From contig JAOTOM010004618.1 in the NCBI GenBank assembly GCA_034440615.1, forward strand, positions 296,001 through 360,000: a stretch of DNA of 64,000 nucleotides, in the 5' to 3' direction. Origin of the DNA: Ashinkailepas kermadecensis (Eukaryota > Arthropoda > Thecostraca > Neolepadidae). A program made the position numbers and the translations under genes. The notes under the pieces were generated by a model. The model was not told where the DNA came from and did no database searches. It worked only from the letters and a program-made list of their open reading frames with translations. Numbering within the stretch: the first letter of the stretch is position 1; the number at the start of each line of letters is the position of its first letter. Positions 1-11,929 of this stretch are shown here, piece by piece.

Positions 1-54
1 GAGCCATTCTCCGTTGTATTAAACATCCTCCGACTAGTAAAGGTGCCCCTCCAA

Positions 55-216
55 GACGAGTGGTCTAGGGGTAAGATACTCGTCTCACGATCGAAATGTT
101 GTGGGTTCGAGTCTCACCTGTCGCTACTCTTCGCCCGCGACCAATCGGCGTGAGAGATTGGCGACGCTACATGACTCAACGGTCGACGTGTCGTAAAACC
201 AATAACCAACCAACAA
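55..216 (+). mobile_element. tRNA-derived SINE, family 1 (copy 1)
   Basis: The head is tRNA-like, with a pol III A box (TGGTCTAGGGGTAAGA) and a B box (GGGTTCGAGTC). An unrelated body of about 90 bp follows, and the end is a short AACC-rich tail. CCCTCCAAG occurs just before and just after the copy, consistent with a target-site duplication. Seven near-full copies and one fragment lie in the window. The D-arm resembles tRNA-Glu/Asp, but the anticodon region has become a hairpin (CAATC-GAAA-GATTG), so this is not a functional tRNA. Confidence 0.88.
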
Positions 217-944
217 CCCTCCAAGATGGTCGGTGCAGCTTCCCTCGAAATTTTCACCCGAGGGCACCCTTCCGAGTGCAAAAGTCCCCCCTCCGGGGCA
301 CTGGAGTGCACCCCCATTGAAATCATCAGTCACCCTCCAAGGAAATGGCGCCCTCTGAAATTATCCGCTCCCCAACTTTTCCCCTCGCTACAATGTGCCT
401 GGTTGGGACTACCCTGATGGCTCCCTGCCGGCCTCTGTCGGCCCGTGACGCGATTCGGTACGTCGTGACATCGTGACATCGTGACACGTACGACCAACCG
501 CAGCTGCGTCGCCGCCAGGCCTGCTGTCCCACTGGGGGATGGGCTCCCTCAGCTCTGCTGCCCCCAGCTCTTCACGGCCCCGCTCAGGGCTGTTCACGGC
601 TGTTTACAGCTCTGATCAGGGCTGTCCACGGCTCCCCACAGCTGTTCACAGCTGTTCGGGACTGTTGAAGAGCACTGACGACTGTGGTTGGCTTCTGCCG
701 GCTTTGCATCACGTGGCGCACGATTTATCTAGCGGCCAGCCCGGTCGGCCCCCCACACCCCTTGCTTGGCGCGTGTGGTCAGGTCGGAGGTCGCCCCCGC
801 GTCCAGAAGTGACCTCACCGGTGTAATCAGGCGCCATCGCGATCGCGGGGTCGGTCAGTAATGCCACCGGTGGTCCGGTCAGTCACGCCACCAATAGTGC
901 CGTCACCAACAGTGTGACGTCAGTGGTGCCTCAGGAGGGCCGCG
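217..944. other. no gene seen; GC-rich intergenic DNA
   Basis: Positions 225-360 carry a degenerate G/C-rich dispersed repeat also seen near 3.3, 4.5, 42.1 and 51.9 kb. Positions 580-670 repeat a CTGTTCACAGCT-like word several times. I see nothing coding. Confidence 0.5.
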
Positions 945-1125
945 GCGGCTCGGTCGGTGGAGCATTCGCCTCTTGATCGTAAGGTCGTGGGTTCGAATCC
1001 CACAACCGGCGGAACTACCGAGTCCACTCGCGACCATTCGGCTGAAGGGGTTGGCGACGCTATATGTAACAATCGAATGTGTCGGCAAAGAACCCAAGGT
1101 CCTTTCTTCTAGTGTTCTTCAATGT
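945..1125 (+). mobile_element. tRNA-derived SINE, family 2 (copy 1)
   Basis: The head resembles tRNA-Lys (CTCGGTCGGTGGAGCAT as A box, GTGGGTTCGAATCCCAC as T arm and B box). It is followed by a body containing GGTTGGCGACGCTATATG, which is also in the family 1 body. Other copies lie at about 20.5 and 27.2 kb. No clear duplication was found around this copy. Confidence 0.78.
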
Positions 1126-1289
1126 TCATTCAAACAGCACGGGCAGTGTCGTGTTCGGCAGTGTCGTCCTTTTCACGGTCCTTGGCTTCGTCTTCGGGCG
1201 TGTGAATGGCTGGATCGCTATCGTCGTCAATGCCGCCCGTCGACAGGAGCCTGTAATTGCTTGTGGCGCATGGTTTTCAATCGTTCCGT

Positions 1290-1705
1290 TGATCGTGTTG
1301 TCGTGTCGTCAATGTGTCGTGTTGTCGTGTTGTCAATGTGTTCGCGTTGTGCTGTCAATGTGTCGTGTTGTCAACGTGTCGTGTTGTGTTGTCAACGTGT
1401 CGTGTTGTGTTGTCAACGTGTTGTGTTGTCAATGTGTCGTGTTGTCGTGTCGTCGTGTCGTCGTGTCGTCATCAATGTGTCGTGTCGTCAGTGTGTCGTG
1501 TTGTCAGCGTGTCGTGTCGTGTTGTCAACGTGTCGTCAGTGTGTCGTGTCGTGTTGCCAACGTGTCGTGTTGTCGTGTTGTCATTGTGTCGTGTCGTCAG
1601 TGTGTCATGTCGTGTCGTCAATGTGTCGTGTCGTGTTGTTGTGTCGTCAACGTGTCGTGTCGTGTTGCCAACGTGTCGTGTTGCCAACGTGTCGTGTCGT
1701 CAGCA
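1290..1705. repeat. degenerate minisatellite, TGTCGTGTTGTC words
   Basis: Imperfect repetition of GTGTCGTGTTGTCAACGTGTC-like words with no fixed unit length (about 15-24 bp). It leaves several frames open on both strands, which is a composition artefact and not evidence of coding. Confidence 0.85.
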
Positions 1706-3274
1706 CCGCAGCGGCCGCATGTCTAGTCACTTGAGCAGCGCGCCGGGTCAGCCGGCCTGTTCAGGTTTAGGCGCGTGGGTGCAGCCTTAGAGTTAACAGG
1801 CGGTGCTTGAGCGCCACGCTAGGGCGGCTGAGCACCACCTAGCTTCGATAAATTTAACATTAGTGCCTGTGGAGATGCATCGAAAAGCTTCACCTAGAAA
1901 CCGCAATGCCATACAAAAGCACCACCCGAAAGCTTCGGAAGATTTTGAAAAGCTCCGCCAGTGTTTCGGCAGTGTCTGGCACAGTTTCTGGCACAGTGGC
2001 GTCAGCTACATTCTGCGGTCCATCGCAGACTCGCCGCCAGCGGCTGGCCGTTTAGGACTATGACTGGGTCGCCTCATGTTTACCTTGTGATGTTTAGTTG
2101 AACTGACAAATTACGGAATCCATCCGTGTCGATGATAAACACTGTTCTGTGTGCTGACAGACAGCTAGCTCCTCGATGACTGGTGACATCGTTATCCCAA
2201 CATAAACGCTGATGAGGAGTCTCTCATGGCCTGCTGTCAGCGTTTCTCCCTGAGATATTCTATCTTATGCTTATTTACTGCGTTTCGAAAGTTCCATGTA
2301 CAGTAATATGCCTATGTTGGCCTATGCCTTATACATAATATTTGCATGTGTGATGTCACGTTATTTACGGCGCCTGTCTGAAGAGGCAATAGGGGAAGCC
2401 GGGATACGCCTGGCCCCCTAAGCCTTTCCGGTCTTTTCTAGAACACTACACAAGATATACGAGCTGTTAATATGTTGATGCGTACCTTGGACGTTTTGGC
2501 CTTGTTTTCGAACGAAATGGGATTATGTAGTTAAAAATATACCATGCTATTTCAGTGTGTGCAAGATAGTGTGTTCTACGGGGTAGGCTCGCCCCGGGTG
2601 TTGATAACGCCTATGCATTTACCGAAGTTGTTCTTACCACTTAAAGACATTCCATCTTTCCCGGGAGACTCATTTGATGCCAACGAAGTTTTGGACGACT
2701 TTATTTCCAAATTACGAATCGTCTTAGATACAATATGGCTTATTTAGCGCCATGAAGCAATGGATGGCTCATGCAATTCGTAGGGGGCATCAATTTACGT
2801 TTAGCGAAAGTGTAGAAAACCATTATATTTAGCTCTTACCCGCAACATAAAAATGGTATTCTGCTCTCGTAGGACCGGGTGGACACTCCCCAGAGCCCCA
2901 CCTCCTCAGGTTTTTCCAGGATAGCGGCCGAATGAGTAGACGCAGAGACACGAATCATTTGTATCTTTTTATATATCTGTTGTGCATATCCTGGACATAT
3001 TTCAGATCAAGATCGTCAAAGGTCATTGACCTTTGACGGGTCAAAAGAGCAGTGTCCCAAAAGTACCGTCATTTGGAGTAGTTACAAGATATCAACACCA
3101 AACTCAAACCATGCTGTTCTTTCATCAAGGCGAACAACTCTGCTGTCTCGAGATTTGAATCAGATTCAAGGTTATTGACCCTCAGGTCCGACAATTTCCG
3201 TTTTTTTAACCGTATGAAGTGAGGAAACATGATTTGGGTTAATTGTTAACGCTGAAAATGATGAAGATCATGTG
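1706..3274. other. no gene seen
   Basis: Unique-looking AT-richer DNA. Around 2388 the word AATAGGGGAAGCCGGG recurs inverted at about 4266. I see no open frame with recognisable protein features. Confidence 0.4.
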
Positions 3275-3560
3275 ACAGTCGTCTGGAGGGGCGCCCTTTC
3301 CTCAGATGTGCTCCGCTGTCAGTCCCTGGAGGAGCGCTTTCGGCTGAAAACTCGTTGAGCTGGGGAGGGTGGGTGGGTGAACTGGTGCATACTGAAGGGG
3401 CGATTTGTTTTCTCCCAGGGGGAATTTTCCTCCGAGAGGGGCGGGCGTCTTTGGCTGAAAAATCTGCTAAGCGGGTGGGGGAGGTGAATTGGAGCCTCCC
3501 GGAAGGGCGCCTTTCCGGGACAGAGGGCACCGCCTTTCCATGGGAGTGGACACATGCCAA
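3275..3560. repeat. dispersed G-rich repeat (GGCTGAAAA..CTCGTTGAGC type)
   Basis: This G-rich unit shares GTCTGGAGGGGCGCC and the CGGCTGAA..CTCGTTGAGC phrase with 4500-4640. Looser versions are at 42.1-42.3 and 51.9-52.1 kb. At two of those places it is the interior of a MITE with GGCGGATCC ends, so this copy is probably an eroded relative. Confidence 0.5.
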
Positions 3561-3577
3561 CTCCCTCCCTCTTTGAG

Positions 3578-3742
3578 GGGACGAGTGGTCTAGGGGTAAG
3601 ATGCTCGTCTCACAATCGAAAGATTGTGGGTTCGAGTCTCACCTGTCGCTACTCTTCGCCCGCGGCCAATCGGTGTGAGAGATTGGCGACGCTATATGAC
3701 TCAACGGTCGACGTGTCGTAAAACCAATAACCAGCCAACCAA
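3578..3742 (+). mobile_element. SINE family 1 (copy 2), perfect 15-bp TSD
   Basis: Full-length copy from GGGACGAGTGG to the CCAACCAA tail. CCCTCCCTCTTTGAG occurs at 3563-3577 and again, identical, at 3743-3757. This fixes the element ends and shows insertion by target-primed reverse transcription. The perfect duplication suggests a fairly recent insertion. Confidence 0.95.
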
Positions 3743-3757
3743 CCCTCCCTCTTTGAG

Positions 3758-4474
3758 CCCCTGGTGCGGGGTAGCCCCGTCAAGGTAGGCCGTGTCATCA
3801 TTCCGATTACTCTTTGACAATGGAACGATTTTGCAGCGGGTATATTGGCGCCAAGACCTTGTTTGCTCTTACTTCTCTACCCTAAAATGTTGCTGGTGAA
3901 CACGTTGGACTTCGTAATCGGGCTTTCTTCAGACCTACAGACATTGATAAACATGTGTCCTTATAACAACATACCTGGGCGCGAATGATCAATTCTGGTC
4001 GAAGCGCCCTAAAGTCGAAGCGCCCTAAACAACTAATTATAACATACCATAACTAACTATAACTAACTAAATAACTAACTATAACTAACTATAACATACC
4101 AAAAGAGGATAATGCAATCTTACTCATAGAAAACCAGTTCAATCCAGAAAGATACATGTTCTGTGCGTCTCGCGTGCGACCTTGAACGGAATAAACAGAG
4201 GAAGGCTTCCTTTGGTTAAATTCTACTGGGAAAAGAAATGGGCGATATTACCCAGATGGTGGTGCCACCCGGCTTCCCCTATTCTTATATGCTATTGCTT
4301 CCATTAAATATACACTGATGCCGCTGTTGGAGTTTTTTTAGGACTAGAAGACTAAATCAGAGGGGCGCCGCCATCCATGGGGGAGGGGAGGACATGCCCA
4401 AGTGTCCCTCCCTCCATTTCGAGCCCGTGGTGCGAAGTAACCCCGTCAAGGTGGTGAGAGTGTGAGCCTTGTCG
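3758..4474. other. no gene; eroded SINE tail at 4000-4110
   Basis: 4008-4110 contains GCGCCCTAAA followed by an (AACTAACTAT)-like tail. This is the 3' end of a dispersed repeat seen truncated at eight or so places in the window. The remainder shows nothing recognisable. Confidence 0.45.
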
Positions 4475-4687
4475 CAGGGGCGGATCCAGGAATTACGACC
4501 AGGAGTTGAATTTTGTCTGGAGGGGCGCCATTTCTACTCACATGAGCGTCTTTTCTAATTTTAGGGGCGTCACCGGCTGAAGAACTCGTTGAGCGGTGGG
4601 GGACGGGGAGGGTGCACTCGAGCGTCCTGGAGAGGCGCCACACCTCCATCGGGGGAGGGGGCGTGTTTCCCTCTGGATCCGCCGCTC
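4475..4687. mobile_element. MITE-like element with GGCGGATCC inverted ends
   Basis: It starts CAGGGGCGGATCCAGG and ends with the inverse complement of GAGCGGCGGATCCAGAGG. The interior is the G-rich repeat. The same terminal word bounds the hAT-type MITEs at 31.98-32.64 and 42.10-42.39 kb. No 8-bp duplication is visible here, perhaps because the right flank is the start of a tandem array. Confidence 0.6.
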
Positions 4688-4688
4688 G

Positions 4689-5061
4689 GTGGCGCATGCG
4701 GTGATGGCCGGTCGATTTGTTACGCATGCGGTGATGGCCGGTCGATTTGTTACGCATGCGGTGATGGCCGGTCGATTTGTTACGCATGCGGTGATGGCCG
4801 GTCGATTTGTTACGCATGCGGTGATGGCCGGTCGATTTGTTACGCATGCGGTGATGGCCGGTCGATTTGTTACGCATGCGGTGATGGCCGGTCGATTTGT
4901 TACTGCGTGATGGCCGGTTGTGGGATGGCCGGTCGATTTGTTACGCATGCGGTGATGGCCGGTCGATTTGTTACGCATGCGGTGATGGCCGGTCGATTTG
5001 TTACGCATGCGGTGATGGCCGGTCGATTTGTTACGCATGCGGTGATGGCCGGTCGATTTGT
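4689..5061. repeat. 30-bp minisatellite, about 12 units
   Basis: Nearly identical 30-bp units containing GGTGATGGCCGGTCGATTTG, with one disrupted unit around 4902-4930. Because 30 is divisible by 3, open frames run through on both strands. The near-identity of units points to recent expansion or homogenisation. Confidence 0.97.
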
Positions 5062-5429
5062 TTTCACTTGTGCGTTCAGCAGCCTGACTGTACGGAGCTG
5101 TGCCAAATAGTGTTCAAATATTGCAGTATTATACATCTGTTGAATTTTTGCCAAGTACCTAAGAACAATCCTTCGGTGGCTTGGGTCTTTTTCGTGTCCT
5201 GGGCAATTTTAAGAGCATGTGGCCGTTGCGACAGTGTTCTTTTGTTTTTACGGACATGGAGTGGGGGACACTTTTATACCCAGTAGAGCATGTCGTAAAG
5301 TCATAATGTGTTATGGCCTAATAAGAGCCCAAGGCCCCATCAATCAATCCTTGTATTGGTACCAAGAGATACTCGGTATCAAATGTCAAAAACGCTTTAA
5401 AAAAAGGGGTGGGACAGGAGGCTACTAAA

Positions 5430-6190
5430 ACATTAAAAACACATGCATACAATACTCAAACATTCCCACGTACAGCTCTTTTCAGCGCCTCCTTCAGCTT
5501 AAACTTAAAAGCCAGTCGCATATTCTCGGCCCTAACTTCCTCGGGGAGACTGTTCCAAAGAACTGCAGCACGGTACATGAAAGAGCGTTGCGCAAAAGAA
5601 GTTTTCAGGCGTGGGCGCTCTACTGAAAACGGTGTTGATCGCGTAGATCGAGAGCTGACATCACTTCTCAATGTCACAAGATCACGCAGGGTTTCAGGTG
5701 CTCCCGAGTGATGCACTGCAAGATGAACCAGTGAGCAATCCCTAATGTCGACAAAGCGTTGTAAGCTAGGCCAGCCTAACCGCTCAATAACATGCGATAT
5801 ATGACCATAGCGAGAGGTCCTAGTTATGATCCTAGCCGCCCTCATTATGACTTTTTGGATTCGCACGCGCTCGGTGTCACATGCAGCAGACCAGATTGAG
5901 CAACAGTACATTACATGGGGGAAAACCAGTGCAAGCACTAACTTCGACAGCGTTTCTTCAGTAAGAGAACGTACATGCTTGGCTAGAGGAAAGATGATGC
6001 GGTTACATTTCTTAGCAATATCGCCAATTTGTTCACTCCATGTTAACGATTCGTCCATGGTCACACCCAGGTTTTTGATAGATGAGACACGTGAAATATC
6101 CGATCCAAGAACAGAGAGGCTGATGGTAGGCAGCCGCGCGATCATCTGGCGAGAACCAAAAATCTGGGCTAAGTCTATAAAGGTATGATA
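5430..6190 (-). mobile_element. non-LTR retrotransposon fragment, RT C-terminal part
   Basis: An open frame of 229+ codons (main part 6145-5456) matches the thumb and C-terminal part of non-LTR reverse transcriptases: IKNLGVTMDESLTW, then FPHVMYCCSIW, and the final LWNSLPEEVR motif. The frame stays open a few codons upstream to about 6180, where the copy is 5' truncated. The polymerase palm with its catalytic aspartates is absent, so this is a dead 3' fragment. Clade not determined; Jockey/CR1-like is plausible. Confidence 0.82.
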
Positions 6191-6209
6191 CTATCAGACG
6201 ATACATTTT

Positions 6210-6800
6210 TGAATCACCCTAATCAATACTTTATGCTGGGCTAAAAGTAAACTATGAACCCTATTAGCCCCATTCACTCGACGACGCGTAGCACACACGT
6301 GACTCACCTCCCCGGCTCAAGGAATACTTGAACGCCGTAAAGTAATCTGTGTTATAGCGCAACATAAGCCGCAATACTCGTTCTGCAAGCACAATGCCCC
6401 ATTCATAAGCATGATCTGAGACCTATCACTATTCCACTTCATCCACCCAGCTTCCCATCCCTATACTGCACATCTTAGAATACAAAATAGATTATTTGAC
6501 CGAAATCATTGATCTGCCCTTGTGAACACATTCGACATCGGACAATCCACCACATCATAAGGTAGCCCATTCCATTGGTCAACCACCCTTTGGCTGAAAA
6601 CGTGTTGGCGTTCAGCTGTCCCACATCTTGGCTTGTCTCACCTGAATCGATGACCCGTATTTGGTTGCGGTTATTGATTGCATGCAAGGCTATGGATCTC
6701 AACAAAGCAGGGGTGGTTCGGATCCTTATTTTGAATTCATAGTTTCAGATTTAATAGGAAAAATGACAAATTTGCATCAGCAGTTTATCAAATCAGACAG
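6210..6800 (-). mobile_element. CR1-like LINE 3' end with frameshift
   Basis: Reading the minus strand from about 6620, one frame gives RQHVFSQRVVDQWNGLPYDV followed by a VFTRADQ ending and stop, the typical C-terminus of CR1-like LINE ORF2. The preceding residues are in another frame, so there is at least one frameshift. Its 3' UTR (6480 down to about 6210) contains GAGTGAATGGGGCTAATAGG, which matches the LINE tails at 42.6/46.0 and 40.8 kb. Confidence 0.72.
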
Positions 6801-7516
6801 GTCCGGACCCCTCGACCTGTCCCGGATATCAAGCCATGATGGCATAAATGTGTTTCTTTTCCTCGCTCTGTTCTGGTACCAGTTTGACATGATGGTCTCC
6901 ACACATGCAAGTGCCATGGGAACAACTACCGATGTTTGCCATTATTGGGGTCGTGTTTGTGCGGAGAAGCTCAATGCAGTTCTCTCGCCTGATTTCACGC
7001 GCGCTGAAAGCACGCGCCGTGGTGAGGAACCTTCGTGGACCGGGCTCCGAGCGCTCCCAGAAACGTGATACGACTGAGGTCGGGGCGAGGCGAGGGGGGG
7101 GGGGGGTGGGGGGCAGTCGGGATCAAGACGTGTCTGAACGAACGGAGGGAGGGTGAGGGAGGGTGGGTGCTGCAAAACATGGACCCTGAGCGGACCAGGC
7201 GGCCGTCAGTGGGGTCGGTAACCGCCAGCAGGTGTTCAATCCATCTGCAAACAGACTCGGTCTGGTCGGCTATTTTTGGCCGGCGTTGGTGGGTGACTGA
7301 GTGGCTCGAGGGGGGAGGGAGCGTGTGTTTGTGTTGGTGACAGAGGTGCACCAACATCGTACGGTCGAGCATGGCCGGGTTAACCCCCACAGGAAACGAA
7401 TGTTAGCCTGCAGATGCACCAACAGGTTAACACGACTCAACTCGGAAGTGTGTGTGTGTGCAGTGTGTTTGCATTGGCGGAGCAGGCATCGCTGAGAAGA
7501 CCACAGTCTGCCACAG
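6801..7516. other. no gene seen
   Basis: Contains a G-run (about 7094) and purine-rich GAGGGAGGG words. The open frames here show no recognisable protein motifs. Confidence 0.4.
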
Positions 7517-7850
7517 CGTACCGCCCGTTGGGGACTATGGCACCGCTCAATAGACACTGTACCGCCCGTTGGGGACTATGGCACCGCTCAATAGACACTG
7601 TACCGCCCGTTGGGGACCATGGCACCGCACAATAGACACTGTACCGCCCGTTGGGGACTATGGCACCGCTTAATAGACACTTTACCGCCCGTTGGGGACT
7701 ATGGCACCGCTCAATAGACACTGTGCCGCCCGTTGTGGATTATGGCACCGCTCAATAGACACTACCGCCCGTTGGGGACTATGGCACCGCTCAATAGACA
7801 CTGTACCGCCCGTTGGGGACTATGGCACCGTTCAATAGACACTGTCCGAT
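7517..7850. repeat. 41-bp minisatellite, about 8 units
   Basis: Units contain CCGTTGGGGACTATGGCACC and GCTCAATAGACACTGT. Two units are slightly shortened. 41 is not divisible by 3, so no frame stays open throughout. Confidence 0.95.
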
Positions 7851-8086
7851 ACTCTCCTGAAACGTCCGCTGCGCTTGTACGCCCACACCGGGCTGATCAT
7901 ACTAGAATAAACTCATGCTCAGTCATACCAAGGTGAACTCGCAGAGCTCCGCCATACCAAGATGAACTCGTAAACCTCTAGCATTCATAGAACTTTGACC
8001 TGAAGCGAACTCCAATGACGCTAAGTGATATCGTTTGGTCGTGATTACTCCCATCAGCGTCGGATGGTGGCATCCTTCCGTCTGAC

Positions 8087-8757
8087 GAAGCCCGCTACGG
8101 TTCAGCCTGAGGAAGCCCGCTACGGTCCAACCAGAGGCATCCCGCTACAGTCCCGCCGGAGGCAGCCCGCTACGGTCCCGCCTGAGGAAGCCCGCTACGG
8201 TCCCGCTTGAGGAAGCCCGATACGGTTCCGCCTGAGGCAGCCCGCTACGGTCCAACCAGAGGAAGCCCGCTACGGTCCAACCAGAGGCATCCCGCTACGG
8301 TCCCGCCGGAGGCAGCCCGCTACGGTCCCACCTGAGGAAGCCCGCTACGGTCCCGCCTGAGGAAGCCCGCTACGGTCCAACCAGAGGAAGCCCGCTACGG
8401 TCCCGCCTGAGGCAGCCCGCTACGGTCCCGCCGGAGGCAGCCCGCTACGGTCCCGCCTGAGGAAGCCCGCTACGGTCCCGCCTGAGGAAGCCCGCTACGG
8501 TTCCGCCTGAGGAGGCCCGCTACGGTCCCGCCGGAGGCAGCCCGCTACGGTCCCGCCTGAGGAAGCCCGCTACGGTCCCGCCGGTGGTACCCCGCTACGG
8601 TCCCGCCGGAGGAAGCCCGCTACGGTTCCGCCTGAGGAAGCCCGCTACGGTCCCGCCGGAGGCAGCCCGCTACGGTCCAACCAGAGGCATCCCGCTACGG
8701 TCCCGCCTGAGGAAGCCCGCTACGGTCCCGCCTGAGTAAGCTCGCTACGGTCCCGCG
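8087..8757. repeat. 25-bp minisatellite, about 27 units
   Basis: Units are CCCGCTACGGTCCCGCCTGA plus GGAAG, with alternative cores (CCAACCAGAG, CCGCCGGAGG) that recur in a patterned order. This suggests a higher-order repeat of several monomers. There are no spacers between units, so it is not CRISPR-like. Confidence 0.95.
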
Positions 8758-9029
8758 ACTCGCATCTCGTCGGCCGACACGGTACCCTTACACATTGTTT
8801 CGTCGGTCCGATGATTAGCTTCGCAGATATTCCTGAGGCAGGTATGTCCCGCCTATTGGTGTATGACCTGGCCTGCGTTTAGGCCACGTCTTGTTGCATG
8901 CCCAACATGTTGTGTGGTTGTAGTTTGCAGTCTATCTCAACTGGGACTTCGTGGCCACTCCATTGACAAATGTATGTTCCGTGCCGTTCCGTTTTGCAAC
9001 AAGAGATTGTTCGCGAAGTCTTCCAAATG

Positions 9030-9235
9030 GCGTCATTGCCATCGAACTACAACACGGCCGACAGGACTGTCGTCAGCAGGTGAACGTGATGACGTCAGTT
9101 GACGTCATTACCATCGAGCTACAACACGGCCGACAGGACTGTCGTCAGCAGGTGAACGTGATGACGTCAGTTGACGTCATTACCATCGAGCTACAACACG
9201 GCCGACAGGACTGTCGTCGGCAGGTGGACGTGATA
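9030..9235. repeat. 72-bp tandem repeat, about 3 units
   Basis: CCATCGAGCTACAACACGGC recurs with a 72-bp period. Units carry two TGACGTCA-like palindromes (GATGACGTCAGTTGACGTCA), identical to the CRE/ATF consensus. The frame stays open for 24-residue repeats. Confidence 0.9.
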
Positions 9236-9366
9236 ACGCCAGGGCGCATATCGTGTAGTTGCGCTCTCCAGTTCCAACTGATTGATTAGTTGGGCTGAAG
9301 GGCGGCCGGCTGCGCTACAAGAGATGATTGATCGCACAACAGGCGGCCATTGGCCAGACGTGGCAG

Positions 9367-9540
9367 GACGGCTCTGATGGTGCCTCGGTGGATAGTGCTA
9401 CAAGGGATTGATCAGACAAGGGGATCATTGATCAGATGGAGCAGGACGGCTCTGATGGTGCCTCGGTGGATAGTGCTACAGGGGATTGATCAGACAAGGG
9501 GATCATTGATCAGATGGAGCAGGACGGCTCCAACGGTACA
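9367..9540. repeat. 78-bp tandem repeat, 2.3 units
   Basis: GACGGCTCTGATGGTGCCTC starts at 9367 and 9445 (period 78). A third partial unit is interrupted at GACGGCTCCAACGG. Confidence 0.9.
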
Positions 9541-9667
9541 GTGATCACCTGTAGCAGGCCGTTCCTGGAGCCCGCTGCATTTGTGCGATTCCCAATCGGT
9601 GGCCGCTTCAAACTATCGTGTAATCCGTCGCCACGGCTGCACTTTGATAAATGGTCACCCGACGGGC

Positions 9668-10127
9668 AAGGTCAGCCGGTGGTTGACGGTAGAGTTCAGC
9701 CGGTAGTGGACGGCAGAGGTCAGCCGGTGGTGGACGGCAGAGGTCAGCCGGTGGTGGACGACAGGTCAGCCGGTGGTGGACGGCAGAGGTCAGCCGGTGG
9801 TGGACGGCAGAGGTCAGCCGGTGGTGGACGGCAGAGGTCAGCCGGTGGTGGACGGCAGAGGTCAGCCGGTGGTTGACGGCAGAGGTCAGCCGGTGGTGGA
9901 CGGCAGAGGTCAGCCGGTGGTGGACGACAGAGGTCAGCCGGTGGTGGACGGTAGAGTTCAGCCGGTGGTGGACGACAGAGGTCAGCCGGTGGTGGACGGC
10001 AGAGGTCAGCCGGTGGTTGATGGCAGAGGTCAGCCGGTGGTTGATGGCAGAGGTCAGCCGGTGGTGGACGGCAGAGTTCAGCTGGTGGTGGACGGCAGAG
10101 TTCAGCTGGTGGTGGACGGCAGAGGTC
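9668..10127. repeat. 24-bp minisatellite, about 19 units
   Basis: GGTCAGCCGGTGGTGGACGG plus CAGA repeats. Variants (GTAGAGTT, GACAGAGG, TTGATGG) are clustered. The unit is a multiple of 3, so open frames run on both strands. Confidence 0.95.
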
Positions 10128-11277
10128 TCCGATCATGTCGATCGATCCGCGACTTTCGCGCTCGAATCGCGACTGCTGCCGTGGAACCGTCGGCGATCCG
10201 GTCGATTGTGAGATGTTCTTTCTCGGCTGGGTTTCGCAAGCACCATTGCAGGCGGAAACACGAAGTGTGTCGTAGCTGAACGCATTCGTGCCGTTTCATT
10301 CAGGGTATCGTCTGAGGTAAACCTGATGCAACGCGGATCAAGGCTAATCCGCCAGGACAAATAACACCGCTGTGGACGCAATTCCTCCCGCGGTAGACAT
10401 GCCATGCGACGCCCGGGTTTCGTGGTATTGTTTGTGCACATTAGATGTGCATCAACCTTTAAAACCATATAAGTCATTGTATGTGTATTTAATTGGCTGA
10501 ATCCTATGGAAGTGAAAGTAACTCGTGATTCAAACATTACCTTGTACCTTTATATGCAGTTATCATTCCTCTCGGTCAGGGCTGCCGAGTTCTGTGTTGA
10601 TCAGCTTGTAATTGTGGTAACAATTGGGTGCTGGGTGTAGTAACAATTGGGTGCTGGGTGTAGTAACAATTGCTGGGTGACCACCGGCAGTGTTTTGGTC
10701 ACAGGAGCTGCAGATTAAGCGAGGAAAACCGGGGAAAATGTAGCCTCCTGAGGAGCAGATTTCGTGGCGCGTCGAGTACCTGATGGCCTTGGCGCGAGTT
10801 TTGATTGCCACCGGGAGAGGGATCCCGGACTCGCGGTGTCGTCTGATCTACCCCCCTCCCCCTCCACCTGTCACGTGACACGTCACGCACGACCGCCGCA
10901 AGTAATGAAGGCTGAAGCGGGGCCGACTTCTCGGCGTCGACGACCATCGCCACATTTGACTAGATACCATCGCAGCAATTAGTCACGCCGGCGCGATGTG
11001 AGCGTCCCTGACAGATCTGGGAAGTGGCGCAGAAGCTGTCGGATGTCAGCCGAGCCTGTTGGAGCTGTCAGGCAATTAGATGAGTTTGATAACGGCTCCC
11101 GGTTCAGTTTTTCCGCCCTGGTCAATCTGACGCCTCCGCGTATCCAGTACAAACGCGTTGATGATCCTAACGACCGTAAACGTGACCTTCGTCCGCACAT
11201 TCGTCCAACTCACTGACGGATGGGCGCTAGATGACCTCGTAGTCGGCGCGCCCTTAAACCCAAATAACAGCAACAAC
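10128..11277. other. no gene seen
   Basis: Positions 10612-10680 repeat GTAACAATTGGGTGCTGGGT two to three times. 11221-11275 carries the GCGCGCCCTTAAACCCAAATAAC form of the truncated SINE-like tail. No supported gene. Confidence 0.4.
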
Positions 11278-11710
11278 TGACTGACGTCTGTAACCTGTCG
11301 ACCACAAACGTGACCTACATCTGCACATTCGTCCAGCTCACTGACGTCTGCAACCTGTCGACCACAAACGTGACCTACATCTGCACATTGGTCCAGCTCA
11401 CTGACGTCTGCAACCTGTCGACCACAAACGTGACCTACATCTGCACATTCGTCCAGCTCACTCACTTCCCCAACCTCCCAACAACAAAAATAACCTACAT
11501 CTACACATTTCTCCCCCCCACTTAAAAACGTCTGCAACCTGTCGACCACAAACGTGACCTACATCTGCACATTCGTCCAGCTCACTGACTTCTGCAACCT
11601 GTTGACCGCAAACGTGACCTACATCTGCACATTCGTCCAGCTCACTGACTTCTGCAACCTGTCGACCACAAACGTGACCTACATCTGCACATTCGTCCAG
11701 CTCATTGATG
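11278..11710. repeat. 60-bp minisatellite, about 7 units
   Basis: Units contain GACCACAAACGTGACCTACA and CTGCACATTCGTCCAGCTCA. The unit at about 11461-11525 is strongly degenerate, while those on both sides are nearly identical. Confidence 0.95.
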
Positions 11711-11929
11711 TCTGCAAGGAAGAAGCTTAGTTGGTCGAGTAGAGCTAATAAGTGGAGTTCGGCTGATGCGATGGATTTGTTTTGCTTTTTTAGATCTTGC
11801 GGCGGATCAGGAAAACCGAAATTATCTTTTGATAGTCATCATCATGCATCGTATGCAGGTCCCGAGGTCCACAAGGAGACACCACTCGTTCGAAGTTAAG
11901 GTTCGATCCGAACTATTGTTCTCGTTCAG

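Noticed and set aside
55..128. functional tRNA gene (also at other SINE heads and at 17464)
   Set aside because: The pol III boxes are good, but the anticodon arm does not fold as in a tRNA, and each head is fused to a SINE body with target duplications.
973..1734. 253-codon frame
   Set aside because: It runs from a SINE head through a GTGTCGTGTTGTC repeat; composition explains the open frame.
2388..4283. inverted AATAGGGGAAGCCGGG as ends of an element
   Set aside because: The match does not extend beyond about 16 bases, and no target duplication is visible.
8087..8757. CRISPR-like array of 25-bp repeats
   Set aside because: Units are contiguous with no unique spacers, and the genome is eukaryotic.
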